Assembly (NCBI GenBank): GCA_016713825.1
Contig: JADJOJ010000011.1
Span: 186,001-250,000 of the forward strand
From: Candidatus Leptofilum gracile
Lineage (GTDB): Bacteria; Chloroflexota; Anaerolineae; Promineifilales; Promineifilaceae
DNA length: 64,000 nucleotides
Direction: 5' to 3'
The translations under genes and the position numbers were made by a program. The first letter of the stretch is position 1. Each line of letters begins with the position of its first letter. Shown here one piece after another: positions 32,768 through 41,554 of the stretch. A model generated the notes under the pieces. That model had not been told where the DNA came from. It did not search any database and was given only the letters and a program-made list of their open reading frames with translations.

Positions 32768-32825
32768 AATGGCTCCAGTTTAGCAGATGTTTGAATATTG
32801 GGGAAGTTTGTTTTAGAGAAATTTT

Positions 32826-32868
32826 TCGCTGCGCTCAAGCTTGTGCTGAGCCTGTCGAAGTAATGACA
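32826..32868. repeat. 'CGCTCAAGC...GTCGAAG' repeat
   Basis: TTCGCTGCGCTCAAGCTTG followed by TGCTGAGCCTGTCGAAG forms an imperfect palindrome. Related words are found in coding regions (about 51250, 57330-57390, 59197-59217) and in spacers near 19470 and 59390. Confidence 0.65.
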
Positions 32869-32964
32869 GTTGGTGGCTTTTTTTACCTGTAACTTGCCAC
32901 CTGGAAACTTGCTTACTCGGTAACGGCCGTTTCCCCCTCTCACACCTCTCGGACCACAGACCCA

Positions 32965-35900
32965 TCAGGCAAAAACCGGTTCACCATATATTTCGTTCAC
33001 GATGAATTGGAAGAGAATGGTTAACCAGGTTTCAAAACGATTGCATTCACCTAATTGATCAAAAACCGAAATGAGAGCCCTTAACATTTTGGGATTATCT
33101 GGGTTCACCAGCACCTCAAACCAAAACATCGCTGCCCGGTAGTTTACCAAATCGCCAACGGTTTCGGTGGGAATGTTGGTTTTGACGGCTCGGTCCATAT
33201 CGTTCACCAGCTGGTTAACCTCCAGGAAGTTTTCGACTAACTCTGGTTCGTACACATAAACGCGCGAAAGTAAATCAATAATGGCTCGCTTCGTCGTTGC
33301 TTCGTGAACAAGCTCCGGTTCTTGAACAATCATTTTTAAGATGGCAAAGCCGAATTGATAGTAGCCTAGCTCCACCAGCGCATTGCGTAATTCTTCGCCA
33401 ATCACCCAGTTGATGTAGGCGATGTCTCGTTTGGCAATTATTTCTTGGACAATTTGGGTTACTTCTGGGCAAAGCGGGACATCTCTGGTTTTGCCGCTTT
33501 GGGCCATGCAGAAAAAGGTGAGGCCCGGCCAGCGTTGTGTGCGCTGTTTATTTTGCCACTGGCCTTGTGTGCGGTGATTGATGGTGGCGTAGATGGTGCT
33601 CAGCGCCTCTCGTCCGGCGTCTGTAGCAAATCTATCATCTAGTGGGATAGCAAAGGTGGGCACGACATGGCTAAATGGCCCTGCTGGTTCCACTTCAATT
33701 GCTTTGTTGAAAAGGTTGACGACGAGGGGAATCGCTTCAGCCAGATGGGCCAGAACATGCCGCCGCCAGGCTGTTTGGGCCAGAATGGCGATGAACAGGT
33801 CACGCTCGCTAATTAAGTCCAGGCTAAATTGATAGAGGTCGGCAACGGCCGTATTTTCCACATCCATAAACTTGCAGAGCCTGCGGGCCGTCTCCCGTCG
33901 CTGGCTGCGTTCCGCATCATTTTTGAAAAACAGCCTCAGCTCCGGCAGGTCCAGCACGGAGTCATCTGGCGTCTCCTGGGTGGTTTTGGCGGCAAACCCG
34001 ATGACTGTTTTTAAGACGGCCGTTCGCAACAAATTCTTCAGGTATTGCGGCCGTTTACCCAATTGGCTCGGTTTGATAAACAACAATCGCTCAAGCAACG
34101 TGCGCCACAAAGCGCGCAACCGGTGAACCCACTCAGGGTCCGTGTAAGCATCAAACAAAAACATCAAAGACAAGCCAATCAACGACTCTAAAATGTGTGG
34201 GCGCGGCAGCTGCCAGCCATGCAGCAGCCGATTGGCCAGGTTGCTTAACAGCGCAAAGCCCGCCTCTTTATCCCGCCGCCACAAAATAAACGACTGCCGG
34301 ATGGCCACCGCCCGCACGGCCGGAGACCAATCGGCCAGCATCGTTTCTAGCAAGTCCTGAAATTGCAGCCGCGCGGCCACGGTAATGACAATGTAGTCGC
34401 TGGCAGAACAAGCCGCCGAAACCGCATCGTGGCGAAACGTATCCCACAGCCATGCACCTGCGCGTAACAAACTGCCTTTGGGCGATTGCCCCGCCCGCCA
34501 AAGCTGGTGCAAAAGTACTCTCATCTTTTCCTGGTTATCCAGCCCGTACTCTGTGAGAGCCGCTATCAATTTGTCTCTGATTTGGGGGGATTCCACATAA
34601 GCCAACTGCATAATGAGCGGGATGTTTTCCGCCGCCAGCTCCATCTCTAAAGCGTGAATGACGGGTCCAGAGAGGAACGGTTTGTTATACGCCTCTTCGG
34701 CCAATGCTTCGTAGGCAGCTGCCCGGGCAACAACGTCTGAAGGTAGCTGTGCAAATAGATGCCGACCGCCAAAATAGTCGTAAAAACGCTCATAGCGAAA
34801 GGCAACAATCTCGTCAACGTGCTTCAAAATGCCGGCATCGACCAGGCGGGTAAATGAATCATCGGAATGCAGCCCCCAGCCGGTGGGTTGATGGGCAATA
34901 ATAAATTTCCACAGCGGTTCTCCTGAACTGGTGCTGGCTACGCGCGTTTGGGCTTCGCTAACTTTGTTGGTGTAAGCCTCGTCAGACATCATCAAGGGCA
35001 TAAGCTCCTGCTCTAGAAAGATGATGTCTTCCTCTTCCAGCCGCTGGCTGGCAATGAGCGCCCTGACGAACGCGGGGAAAATGTCGATCACGTGGATGTG
35101 CTGCGGCATGGGAGCGTGCGCATATGTTTCCGAAACGAGCCGCAGCAGCAGGGGATCGCGCAGCGCATTTCTGAGGGAGAACCTGAGATCGCTGTAGGCT
35201 GTTTGCAGAGCGTAGACCCGGCGGTAGTTTTCGTAAACAGAGGCGACGTCTTGATGCTGGAAACGAGTGAGGCGTACCCCCACTGTGGAAGCTTGATACC
35301 ATAGTTTTTCCGTCGCACTGTTTTCCTGATAGTAACGGGATTCGGAAAGGGTTAACGGCCGTTTCAAAACCTGCCACGCCTCACTCCGAGAAGAAACAAC
35401 CAGCTTCAACCAGGGATATTGGTGCGAGCTTGCCATTTGGTCAATGCGGTACAGGAGCCTGCTGCCCTCGACATGCTCATTAATCGCATCAAAAACAACC
35501 ACCACCTTCCTGCCACCCTGCCCAATCAGCTTATTCATGCTGGTGAAGAAGTCTGTTTGGCTAGCAAAATCCTCATCTAAAAAATAGGCGATGTTTTTAG
35601 CAAGCGTTGCGGTTAATTCATGTTCCACGCTCAAGCCAACCGCATTGAGCATCACCAACAACACAATGTCGTCTGCGGCAAACGCGTCGCGCAAAGATGC
35701 CAAAAAACAGCTCTTGCCCGAACCGGAATTGCCGGTAATGACCAAAACGCCTTTCTCACCTTGCAAGAAATTTTGAAAATGGTCGAATAATCGTTGCCGC
35801 TGGAGATAAAGCTGCGGATCGTATTTGCCCTGAACCGACTCCCAAAACGGGTGCGACACCTTTGCTGCTGCCTGTTTGAGTTCAGACCAGCTCAGTGATG

Positions 35901-36372
35901 GCGTTGGCTCAGAAATGGCCCATAGGCGTTGAGCCTCATACTCCCACTCCCGCAAAACAGCGCCAAGTTGGGCAATCGCCTGATTTTGTTCGCGAAAATA
36001 TTGCCGCCGCGACAGGTTGAGAACCTGCGCCACATAACCAATGCCCAGCCCGTTAATAAATCGCTCGCGCAATATCGTGTAATAAACCGATGACTTATCG
36101 CTGCCGTCCGGCACTGCCTCCTTGCTGGTGTTTGGCTTGGGCTTCAGGCTGTCTACTGCTTCCAGCAAAATGGTGTGCAGCGTCAATCCTAAACTGGCCT
36201 GATCGGCACTATTGGATGTCGTTTGGTGACGGGCACGAACCAGGTGAAGATGGCTTAATGGATGATTGCCTAAAATGGGGAAAGCTTTGTTTTTGAGAGT
36301 TTTCAGGGCGTCCGTGATGGTTTCGATAGTGAAGATATTGGTGGTTTCGAGTTGAGCCGTTTTTGACTGCAT
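32965..36372 (-). CDS. STAND/NACHT-type P-loop ATPase with N-terminal HTH
   Basis: 1135-residue multi-domain protein. Residues 96-133 carry an HTH-like segment (YVAQVLNLSRRQYFREQNQA). The NTPase follows with Walker A GNSGSGKSC (214-222) and Walker B VVVVFDAINEH (290-300), then a winged-helix-like region and about 600 residues of helical repeats. STAND proteins are switch-like signal integrators; many serve as regulators or phage sensors, and no nuclease or TIR effector is fused here, so the output is unclear. The frame is open to 36678, but GGAGGTGG directly before the ATG at 36372 sets the start. It runs divergently from the PAP2 gene. Confidence 0.85.
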   Translation of the reverse strand: MQSKTAQLETTNIFTIETITDALKTLKNKAFPILGNHPLSHLHLVRARHQTTSNSADQASLGLTLHTILLEAVDSLKPKPNTSKEAVPDGSDKSSVYYTILRERFINGLGIGYVAQVLNLSRRQYFREQNQAIAQLGAVLREWEYEAQRLWAISEPTPSLSWSELKQAAAKVSHPFWESVQGKYDPQLYLQRQRLFDHFQNFLQGEKGVLVITGNSGSGKSCFLASLRDAFAADDIVLLVMLNAVGLSVEHELTATLAKNIAYFLDEDFASQTDFFTSMNKLIGQGGRKVVVVFDAINEHVEGSRLLYRIDQMASSHQYPWLKLVVSSRSEAWQVLKRPLTLSESRYYQENSATEKLWYQASTVGVRLTRFQHQDVASVYENYRRVYALQTAYSDLRFSLRNALRDPLLLRLVSETYAHAPMPQHIHVIDIFPAFVRALIASQRLEEEDIIFLEQELMPLMMSDEAYTNKVSEAQTRVASTSSGEPLWKFIIAHQPTGWGLHSDDSFTRLVDAGILKHVDEIVAFRYERFYDYFGGRHLFAQLPSDVVARAAAYEALAEEAYNKPFLSGPVIHALEMELAAENIPLIMQLAYVESPQIRDKLIAALTEYGLDNQEKMRVLLHQLWRAGQSPKGSLLRAGAWLWDTFRHDAVSAACSASDYIVITVAARLQFQDLLETMLADWSPAVRAVAIRQSFILWRRDKEAGFALLSNLANRLLHGWQLPRPHILESLIGLSLMFLFDAYTDPEWVHRLRALWRTLLERLLFIKPSQLGKRPQYLKNLLRTAVLKTVIGFAAKTTQETPDDSVLDLPELRLFFKNDAERSQRRETARRLCKFMDVENTAVADLYQFSLDLISERDLFIAILAQTAWRRHVLAHLAEAIPLVVNLFNKAIEVEPAGPFSHVVPTFAIPLDDRFATDAGREALSTIYATINHRTQGQWQNKQRTQRWPGLTFFCMAQSGKTRDVPLCPEVTQIVQEIIAKRDIAYINWVIGEELRNALVELGYYQFGFAILKMIVQEPELVHEATTKRAIIDLLSRVYVYEPELVENFLEVNQLVNDMDRAVKTNIPTETVGDLVNYRAAMFWFEVLVNPDNPKMLRALISVFDQLGECNRFETWLTILFQFIVNEIYGEPVFA

Positions 36373-36570
36373 TTCCACCTCCCCAAAGAGTACGCATTGG
36401 CCGAATAGTAAAACAACGCCCCTGTAGGCCCATTCTACAATTTTATTGCCAGTTGGCACAAGTCTGGCACTGTTTTGGCATAGAAAGGCACCCCATCGGG
36501 CTATGCTGTGGCCAAGTTGTGCGGAAAAGGCGATGGGGCGATGTGTAAAAACATTGCCAAGGAGGAAAAC

Positions 36571-37488
36571 ATGAATCCCGTATTTGAGTGGGGAATCGAA
36601 TTTATGCGGGTTCTCCAAGATGGTGTCGGCGCAGCCGGGGTTGATCTGGCTCAATTTTTCACTTTTGTGGGGAATCAAGAATTTTATATTTTGCTCTTCC
36701 CGCTGCTGTTTTGGTGTGTGGACAGAGCGTTGGGCGCGCGCGTGGCGGTTTTGTATCTTTTGTCCGTCGTCCTAAACACGGACGTGAAAGATTTGATTGC
36801 CCAGCCACGGCCGTATGAACTGGTGCCAGAGATCGCGCAGGTGGATCCGGCGGCGGAGTACATGTATGGCGAAGGGTATGGCATGCCCAGCGGCCATTCC
36901 CAATTTTCGGCAACCGTCTGGTTTGCCCTGGCTGCCTGGATGAAAAAAGGTTGGTTTTGGGCGGTGGCTGTGGTGCTGGTTGGGCTGATTGGTTTCTCGC
37001 GGTTGGTGTTGGGTTTCCACTTTCCAACACAAGTGCTGGCAGGATGGGGGCTTGGCCTGGTTGTAGTGCTTGCCTACCTGGTGTTGACGTTACCCATTGA
37101 AAAATGGTTGGCTTCTTTGCAGCTGGAAATGCAGCTGCTGTTGGCGGTTGTTTTGCCATTGGTTTTGCTGTGGCTTCATCCGGTGCCCGATACGATTGCG
37201 GCAACGGCCGTTCTCCTCGGCTTAGGCGTTGGGCTATCACTAAGCCATCGCTTTGTCCATTTTGAGGCGACAGGTGCCTGGTGGCAGCGGGCGGCCCGTT
37301 ACGTTGTGGGCATCATCGTGCTGCTGGCCATTTACCTGGGTTTGAGCGTTGTTTTCCCAGAAGAAGGGGAATCGCTTTACGTGCAGCTTCGCTTTCTGCG
37401 CTACGCTTTAATGGGGTTCTGGATTAGCTTTGGCGCCCCCTGGCTGTTTACCCGAGCCCGTTTGGCCCCCGTGGCTAAGCCAGCGTGA
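36571..37488 (+). CDS. PAP2-family membrane phosphatase
   Basis: 305-residue membrane protein with about seven or eight helices. The phosphatase signature is present: KDLIAQPRP, MPSGHSQF and SRLVLGFHFPTQ. In the third motif the usual Asp four residues after the His is Gln here, which may lower activity. Typical substrates are phosphatidate, undecaprenyl diphosphate or similar lipid phosphates. The C-terminal 120 residues add extra helices beyond the core. AAGGAGGAAAAC fixes the ATG at 36571. Confidence 0.88.
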   Translation: MNPVFEWGIEFMRVLQDGVGAAGVDLAQFFTFVGNQEFYILLFPLLFWCVDRALGARVAVLYLLSVVLNTDVKDLIAQPRPYELVPEIAQVDPAAEYMYGEGYGMPSGHSQFSATVWFALAAWMKKGWFWAVAVVLVGLIGFSRLVLGFHFPTQVLAGWGLGLVVVLAYLVLTLPIEKWLASLQLEMQLLLAVVLPLVLLWLHPVPDTIAATAVLLGLGVGLSLSHRFVHFEATGAWWQRAARYVVGIIVLLAIYLGLSVVFPEEGESLYVQLRFLRYALMGFWISFGAPWLFTRARLAPVAKPA

Positions 37489-37509
37489 ATCCTGAAGTCC
37501 CAGAAAAAT

Positions 37510-37585
37510 CAACAGATTTCGCAGATTTGCGCACATTGCGCCCAGATTTATATCCGCGTTCATCCGCGTTCATCCGCGGCCTATT
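37510..37585. repeat. 'CAGATTTCGCAGATT' and 'CCGCGTTCATC' repeats
   Basis: CAGATTTCGCAGATTT belongs to the family at 11408 and 43485. It is followed by ATCCGCGTTCATCCGCG units, whose complement (GCGGATGAACGCGGAT) occurs at 52262-52285 and 56359-56390. Confidence 0.7.
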
Positions 37586-37634
37586 TTCTAAGGAGACGAC
37601 ACCAACTGTCGTTGAACACCATGAATGAAAACCC

Positions 37635-37690
37635 AACCTCCGGGAGGTTCAGTGCGTAACAGAGGCCATTTTTGAAGCCTCCCGGAGGTT
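37635..37690. repeat. 'AACCTCCGGGAGG' hairpin before the amidase gene
   Basis: AACCTCCGGGAGG (37635-37647) and CCTCCCGGAGGTT (37678-37690) are perfect complements 30 bases apart, and each arm is itself nearly palindromic. It ends 19 bp before the amidase ATG, so it would lie in the mRNA leader. Confidence 0.85.
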
Positions 37691-37709
37691 TATTCTAAGG
37701 AGAAAAATC

Positions 37710-39212
37710 ATGACTACCTTTCCTGAATATGAACAGTATGATGGGCTGGGTTTGGCAGAACTGGTTCGCAATGGGGATGTTACGCCATTGGAGCTGGTTG
37801 AAGCGGCGATTGAGCGGATTGAAGCGCGGAACCCGCAAATTAATGCGGTCATTCACAAGATGTATGAGGAGGCTAGGCGGGTGGCGGCAGAAACGGCCGT
37901 ACCCAATCCCAACGCCCCCTTTGCTGGTGTTCCCTTCCTGTTAAAAGATTTACTGGCCGAATATGGCGGCACACCGCTGCGCAACGGCAGTCGATTTTTC
38001 AAAAATTATGTGTCCAAAGAAGATGGCCCGATGGTGCAGCGATTCAAAGCGGCGGGCTTGATCGTACTGGGTAAAACCAACACGCCGGAATTTGGCATTA
38101 CCGGGGTAACCGAACCCGAACTGTTTGGCACGACCAACAACCCATGGGATTTGAGCCGCACGGCGGGTGGGTCCAGCGGTGGCTCAGCCGCAGCCGTGGC
38201 CAGCCGTATGGTGCCGCTGGCGCACGGCGGGGACGGGCTGGGTTCGATCCGCATTCCGGCCTCCTGCTGCGGGCTGTTTGGGCTAAAGCCGACGCGCCGC
38301 CGCAACCCGCGCAGCACCGATTATGAGGCGTGGCAAGGCTTTGTCTGTGAGCATGTGCTTACCCGTTCGGTACGGGACAGTGCAGCCATACTGGATGCCA
38401 CGGCCGTTTCTGACCCCCATTATCCTGATGCGATTCGGATGGGGGAACGGCCGTTTCTGCAAGAAGTGGGCCGCGATCCGGGCAGGCTGCGCATTGCCTA
38501 CACCGTAGAGCCATTCATGGGCGATAGGATGGACGACGCCTGCCTGAAAGTGCTGGCAGAAACCGTCGCCCTGTGCCGTGAGTTGGGGCATGAACTGGTA
38601 GAAGCGGCACCCCAAATAGACGGCAAGGCATACGCCAAGGCGACGATGACCATGTTGTCTGGTGAAATCCGGGCCGACATTGATGAAGCAGGGCGTGCCC
38701 TGGGCCAAAAACCTTCCCCCGATTATTTTGAAAAGGCAACCTGGGCCTTGGGTTTGATGGGTGGGCAAATTACCGCCGGGGATTTTGTGCAGGCGATGCG
38801 CACCATGCAGCGCACTGCCTACAAAATTCACCAATTTTTTGCCAATTATGATGTGCTGCTGACCCCTACGCTAGCGCAGCCTCCGGCAAAATCTGGCACG
38901 ATGCTGCCCAGCGGGGCCGAGGCGATGGCTTTGCAGGTAATCGGCCGTTTGCGGGCGGGCAGCGTGCTGAAGGCGCTCAAGATGCTGGATACGGCCGCTG
39001 TCGATTCGTTCCGCTTTACGCCCTCCACGCCGCTGTTCAACGCCACTGGCCAGCCCGCTATGTCCGTGCCATTGGGCGGATCGGCCGATGGTTTACCGAT
39101 CGGTATGCAGTTTATCGGCCGTTTTGCCGATGAGGCAACGCTGCTGCGGCTGGCGGCCCAACTGGAACGGGCCAAACCGTGGGCCAACGAGATACCGCCG
39201 CTGGTGCAATGA
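37710..39212 (+). CDS. Amidase signature family enzyme
   Basis: 500-residue amidohydrolase with the Ser-cisSer-Lys triad: K79 (FLLKDLLAEY), the GGSSGGSA loop (153-160) and nucleophile S179 in GLGSIRIPAS. The sequence around GDGLGSIRIPASCCG resembles the 6-aminohexanoate-cyclic-dimer hydrolase type of amidase rather than GatA. Substrate not known; cytosolic. AAGGAG upstream supports the start. Monocistronic after a hairpin leader. Confidence 0.92.
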   Translation: MTTFPEYEQYDGLGLAELVRNGDVTPLELVEAAIERIEARNPQINAVIHKMYEEARRVAAETAVPNPNAPFAGVPFLLKDLLAEYGGTPLRNGSRFFKNYVSKEDGPMVQRFKAAGLIVLGKTNTPEFGITGVTEPELFGTTNNPWDLSRTAGGSSGGSAAAVASRMVPLAHGGDGLGSIRIPASCCGLFGLKPTRRRNPRSTDYEAWQGFVCEHVLTRSVRDSAAILDATAVSDPHYPDAIRMGERPFLQEVGRDPGRLRIAYTVEPFMGDRMDDACLKVLAETVALCRELGHELVEAAPQIDGKAYAKATMTMLSGEIRADIDEAGRALGQKPSPDYFEKATWALGLMGGQITAGDFVQAMRTMQRTAYKIHQFFANYDVLLTPTLAQPPAKSGTMLPSGAEAMALQVIGRLRAGSVLKALKMLDTAAVDSFRFTPSTPLFNATGQPAMSVPLGGSADGLPIGMQFIGRFADEATLLRLAAQLERAKPWANEIPPLVQ

Positions 39213-39329
39213 TGAAGCAATATTAGACTGAGGGTTTACCTTCCAAAACTGGTAGTTTTTGCGGCGAAATTTCTTTCGGGAAACAGTATGCTGTTTTCAT
39301 GAAGGGACTGGATATAAGGAGAGTGGTGC

Positions 39330-40580
39330 ATGAAAACTCGTGTATTTTTGATTCCAATTTGCGTTTTGCTCGTGCTGTTGTGGGCGGGTGGCTGTGCCAG
39401 TGGTAAGGACGTGTTGGACGTGGCGGAGACAACCGTGTTTGCCACTTCCACACCCATTCCGGCAACGGAAACGGCCGTTCCCACCCAAACCTCCATCCCC
39501 CCAACCGCGACGATTGTGCCAACCAACACGCCCGTGCCACCGACGCCTACACCGCAGCTAACGGCCACCCCTGAAAATTATTTAGAACTGGCCCAGGAGC
39601 ATTTTGAGTTGGCTGAAACAAATTATCATGATGGCGAATATGAAACGGCCGTTACCGAATATACCAATGCGCTCATATACGATCCCACATTTATTGCTGC
39701 ACTTCTGGGTCGTGGTGAGAGCTATTTGGATCAGAAAGCGTATGAGTTAGCTATTGCTGATTATCAGCAGGCCGCTGAAATTGATCCCCAGGCAATTGAT
39801 GCCTATATTGGTCTTGGTCTCGTCTATTTTGTGCAGGAAGAATATGATCTCTCCCACGAAAATGCAGACTTGGCCCAGACGATAGATGAAAATCGGGGGG
39901 AACCTTATTTCATTCGAGGATTGATTCACTTGACGTTTGAAGAATATGATCTAGCTGTCACTGAACTGGAAATTGCTGTAGCCTCTGAATTTAAAGAGAC
40001 TGACGATCAGATCTTTGTGGGTGATGTGCTGCGACAAGCATACCATGAGGCTGCAGGACAAAACGTATCTTTTACAGTTGAGAAACCTACAGGCGAGGGA
40101 TGGGTTGAGGAGAATGACTCGCCTCCTGAGATTGCATTTGTATGGCAGGTGGAAGACCAGGCAATCGCGATAGACGTTGGTTACAACTACGTTTTGCCAA
40201 GAGATGAGCCCCTTTCCGTTGAATTTGTAGCAGATGATTACAGGCGAATTGAAGAAGGTTCAATGTGGATGGCTAGTTTGCAAGGAGAATTTGAACTGGT
40301 TGATGTTGTAACAAGCACAATAACTGTTGGTGAATATGACTTTTACATCATGACTTACCGCCAAATTTACGATGAAGAAAAAGTTGGCAAACCGTTTATT
40401 TCCGAAGGACAGCTCATCCTTTACTTTCCTGATGATTTTCTTGATTTTCAAACTTTTCAAACTTTCTACGTCATTCTGTTTACAAATTTCTACGTTCAAG
40501 ATAGGCAGACAATTGAATTTACGAATGCAGATTTTCTGGACTTTTTAGCAACATTTCAGGTGACGACGCCCGCGGAATAA
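39330..40580 (+). CDS. TPR-containing lipoprotein
   Basis: 416 residues. Signal peptide with lipobox WAGGC (C23 in the mature reading), a Thr/Pro-rich linker (about 40-85), then three or four TPR units (YHDGEYETAVTEYTNALIYD, AYELAIADYQQAAEIDPQAI) to about 220, followed by an unrecognised C-terminal domain that probably faces the cell exterior. The linker half carries two ACGGCCGT sites; the part from 39700 on has none and is visibly AT-richer, so the gene may be chimeric or recently acquired in part. Function beyond protein-protein contact cannot be stated. Confidence 0.82.
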   Translation: MKTRVFLIPICVLLVLLWAGGCASGKDVLDVAETTVFATSTPIPATETAVPTQTSIPPTATIVPTNTPVPPTPTPQLTATPENYLELAQEHFELAETNYHDGEYETAVTEYTNALIYDPTFIAALLGRGESYLDQKAYELAIADYQQAAEIDPQAIDAYIGLGLVYFVQEEYDLSHENADLAQTIDENRGEPYFIRGLIHLTFEEYDLAVTELEIAVASEFKETDDQIFVGDVLRQAYHEAAGQNVSFTVEKPTGEGWVEENDSPPEIAFVWQVEDQAIAIDVGYNYVLPRDEPLSVEFVADDYRRIEEGSMWMASLQGEFELVDVVTSTITVGEYDFYIMTYRQIYDEEKVGKPFISEGQLILYFPDDFLDFQTFQTFYVILFTNFYVQDRQTIEFTNADFLDFLATFQVTTPAE

Positions 40581-40610
40581 GTAGCTGTGTTGCTTGGGGG
40601 TTACTCACTA

Positions 40611-40688
40611 ACGGCCGTATCCATCTGCCATAGCTGCTGCATTTCTTCACAACGACCCAACAGCTCTTCTAGCGTGCCTTCGTCGGCC
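40611..40688 (-). pseudogene. Stray ABC-transporter 3' end, copy 2
   Basis: Encodes ADEGTLEELLGRCEEMQQLW followed by QMDTAVSE and a stop, matching the C-terminus of the ABC exporter ending at 41555. It starts about 10 bases after the HNH stop. With the intact gene on the other side, the module is bracketed by two copies of this 3' end in direct orientation. Confidence 0.88.
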
Positions 40689-40696
40689 TTTTCGTT

Positions 40697-41119
40697 TTAG
40701 TTGTGAGTGGGTGGATGCCAGCCTGCAATGACCCAATTGCGCCGGACAGTGACGGCCAGGGGATTGTTTAGACGCAGCGCTTCAACGGTGGCTCGTCCGC
40801 AAGGCGTCAGGCCGTGAATCAAAACGCCGTCGGTGCTCCAGACAAAGTGGTCTGTCCACTGCTGTTGGCGCGGATTGAATAATTCAATTGCTTGGTCGCT
40901 TTGTGGATCGATGCCAGTTGTTTTAGCCCACTTGTATTGATTACACAACTCACAAGCAAGGCATAAATTGTCTGAATCGCTAGAACCACCTTCAGCGCGC
41001 GGCCAGACGTGGTCAATCTGCAAGCGTCCCATTGTATACGCTTGGTGACTTTGGCAATATTCACACCGATTTCCGGCTCGTTGTCTCACAAAATCGCGGG
41101 TTTCTTCCGACAGGCTCAT
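40697..41119 (-). CDS. HNH endonuclease, module copy 2
   Basis: 140-residue HNH nuclease, about 90% identical to copy 1 by eye. Same metal site (C19, C22, C53, C56, C59), LQIDHVWP (H37) and C-terminal extension ending IAGWHPPTHN. Its ATG overlaps the stop of the companion gene by 4 bp (ATGA), so translation is coupled. Unlike copy 1, the companion is intact here. Known HNH proteins include homing, restriction and CRISPR nucleases; which applies here is unknown, but the linked copied target sequence is suggestive of homing. Confidence 0.92.
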   Translation of the reverse strand: MSLSEETRDFVRQRAGNRCEYCQSHQAYTMGRLQIDHVWPRAEGGSSDSDNLCLACELCNQYKWAKTTGIDPQSDQAIELFNPRQQQWTDHFVWSTDGVLIHGLTPCGRATVEALRLNNPLAVTVRRNWVIAGWHPPTHN

Positions 41120-41508
41120 GAGGCGAGGGGTTTACGCAAACCACGCCGAACGGCTTCGGCAAGGGCTTCCGATTTGCGTAGTTGGCCGAGTTGGTAAATT
41201 TGGAGCAGGGAGAGTAGTTCAAATCGCTCAACTTCGGTCAGGGAAGCTTGTTTCCCTTTGCTTTGCAGCTCACTCAGGCGATTATTTTGCGTTTCGTCCA
41301 TTTTCATATCGGCCAATGCCAGGACATCTTCATCGGAAAGTGTAGCCAGGGCAGGTAGATTTGCTGTAGGCGACTCAGGCAAGGTTGGCCACATCATTGC
41401 CAGAGCATCAGCCAGCACTTCGGCCGTATCTCGCTTGGTGGCATTGCCTAAATCCCTGGCGTGCTCAAACAAGTTGTTGGGTAAAGATAAAGTAACTTGA
41501 ACGCTCAT
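41116..41508 (-). CDS. Antitoxin-like companion of HNH protein, copy 2
   Basis: 130 residues: SVQVTLSLPNNLFEHARDLG at the N-terminus looks like a short strand plus helix DNA-binding unit; then DTAEVLADALAMMWPTLPES, a variable linker, and a conserved helical tail (NRLSELQSKGKQASLTEVER, ELLSLLQIYQLGQLRKSEAL, AEAVRRGLRKPL). I know this shape from cyanobacterial and chloroflexotal genomes, where it accompanies HNH or PIN genes, but no activity is established to my knowledge. Could neutralise, target or regulate the HNH partner. Start 47 bp after the ABC exporter stop. Confidence 0.78.
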   Translation of the reverse strand: MSVQVTLSLPNNLFEHARDLGNATKRDTAEVLADALAMMWPTLPESPTANLPALATLSDEDVLALADMKMDETQNNRLSELQSKGKQASLTEVERFELLSLLQIYQLGQLRKSEALAEAVRRGLRKPLAS

Positions 41509-41554
41509 AATGTTTCCAGTTTAGCAGATGTTTGAACTTTGGGGAAGCTGATGG

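Noticed and set aside
36455..36475. Sigma-54-like GG-N10-GC pattern (TGGCAC...TGGCA) before the PAP2 gene
   Set aside because: Only a loose match, no activator gene nearby, and short GG-N10-GC patterns are common by chance.
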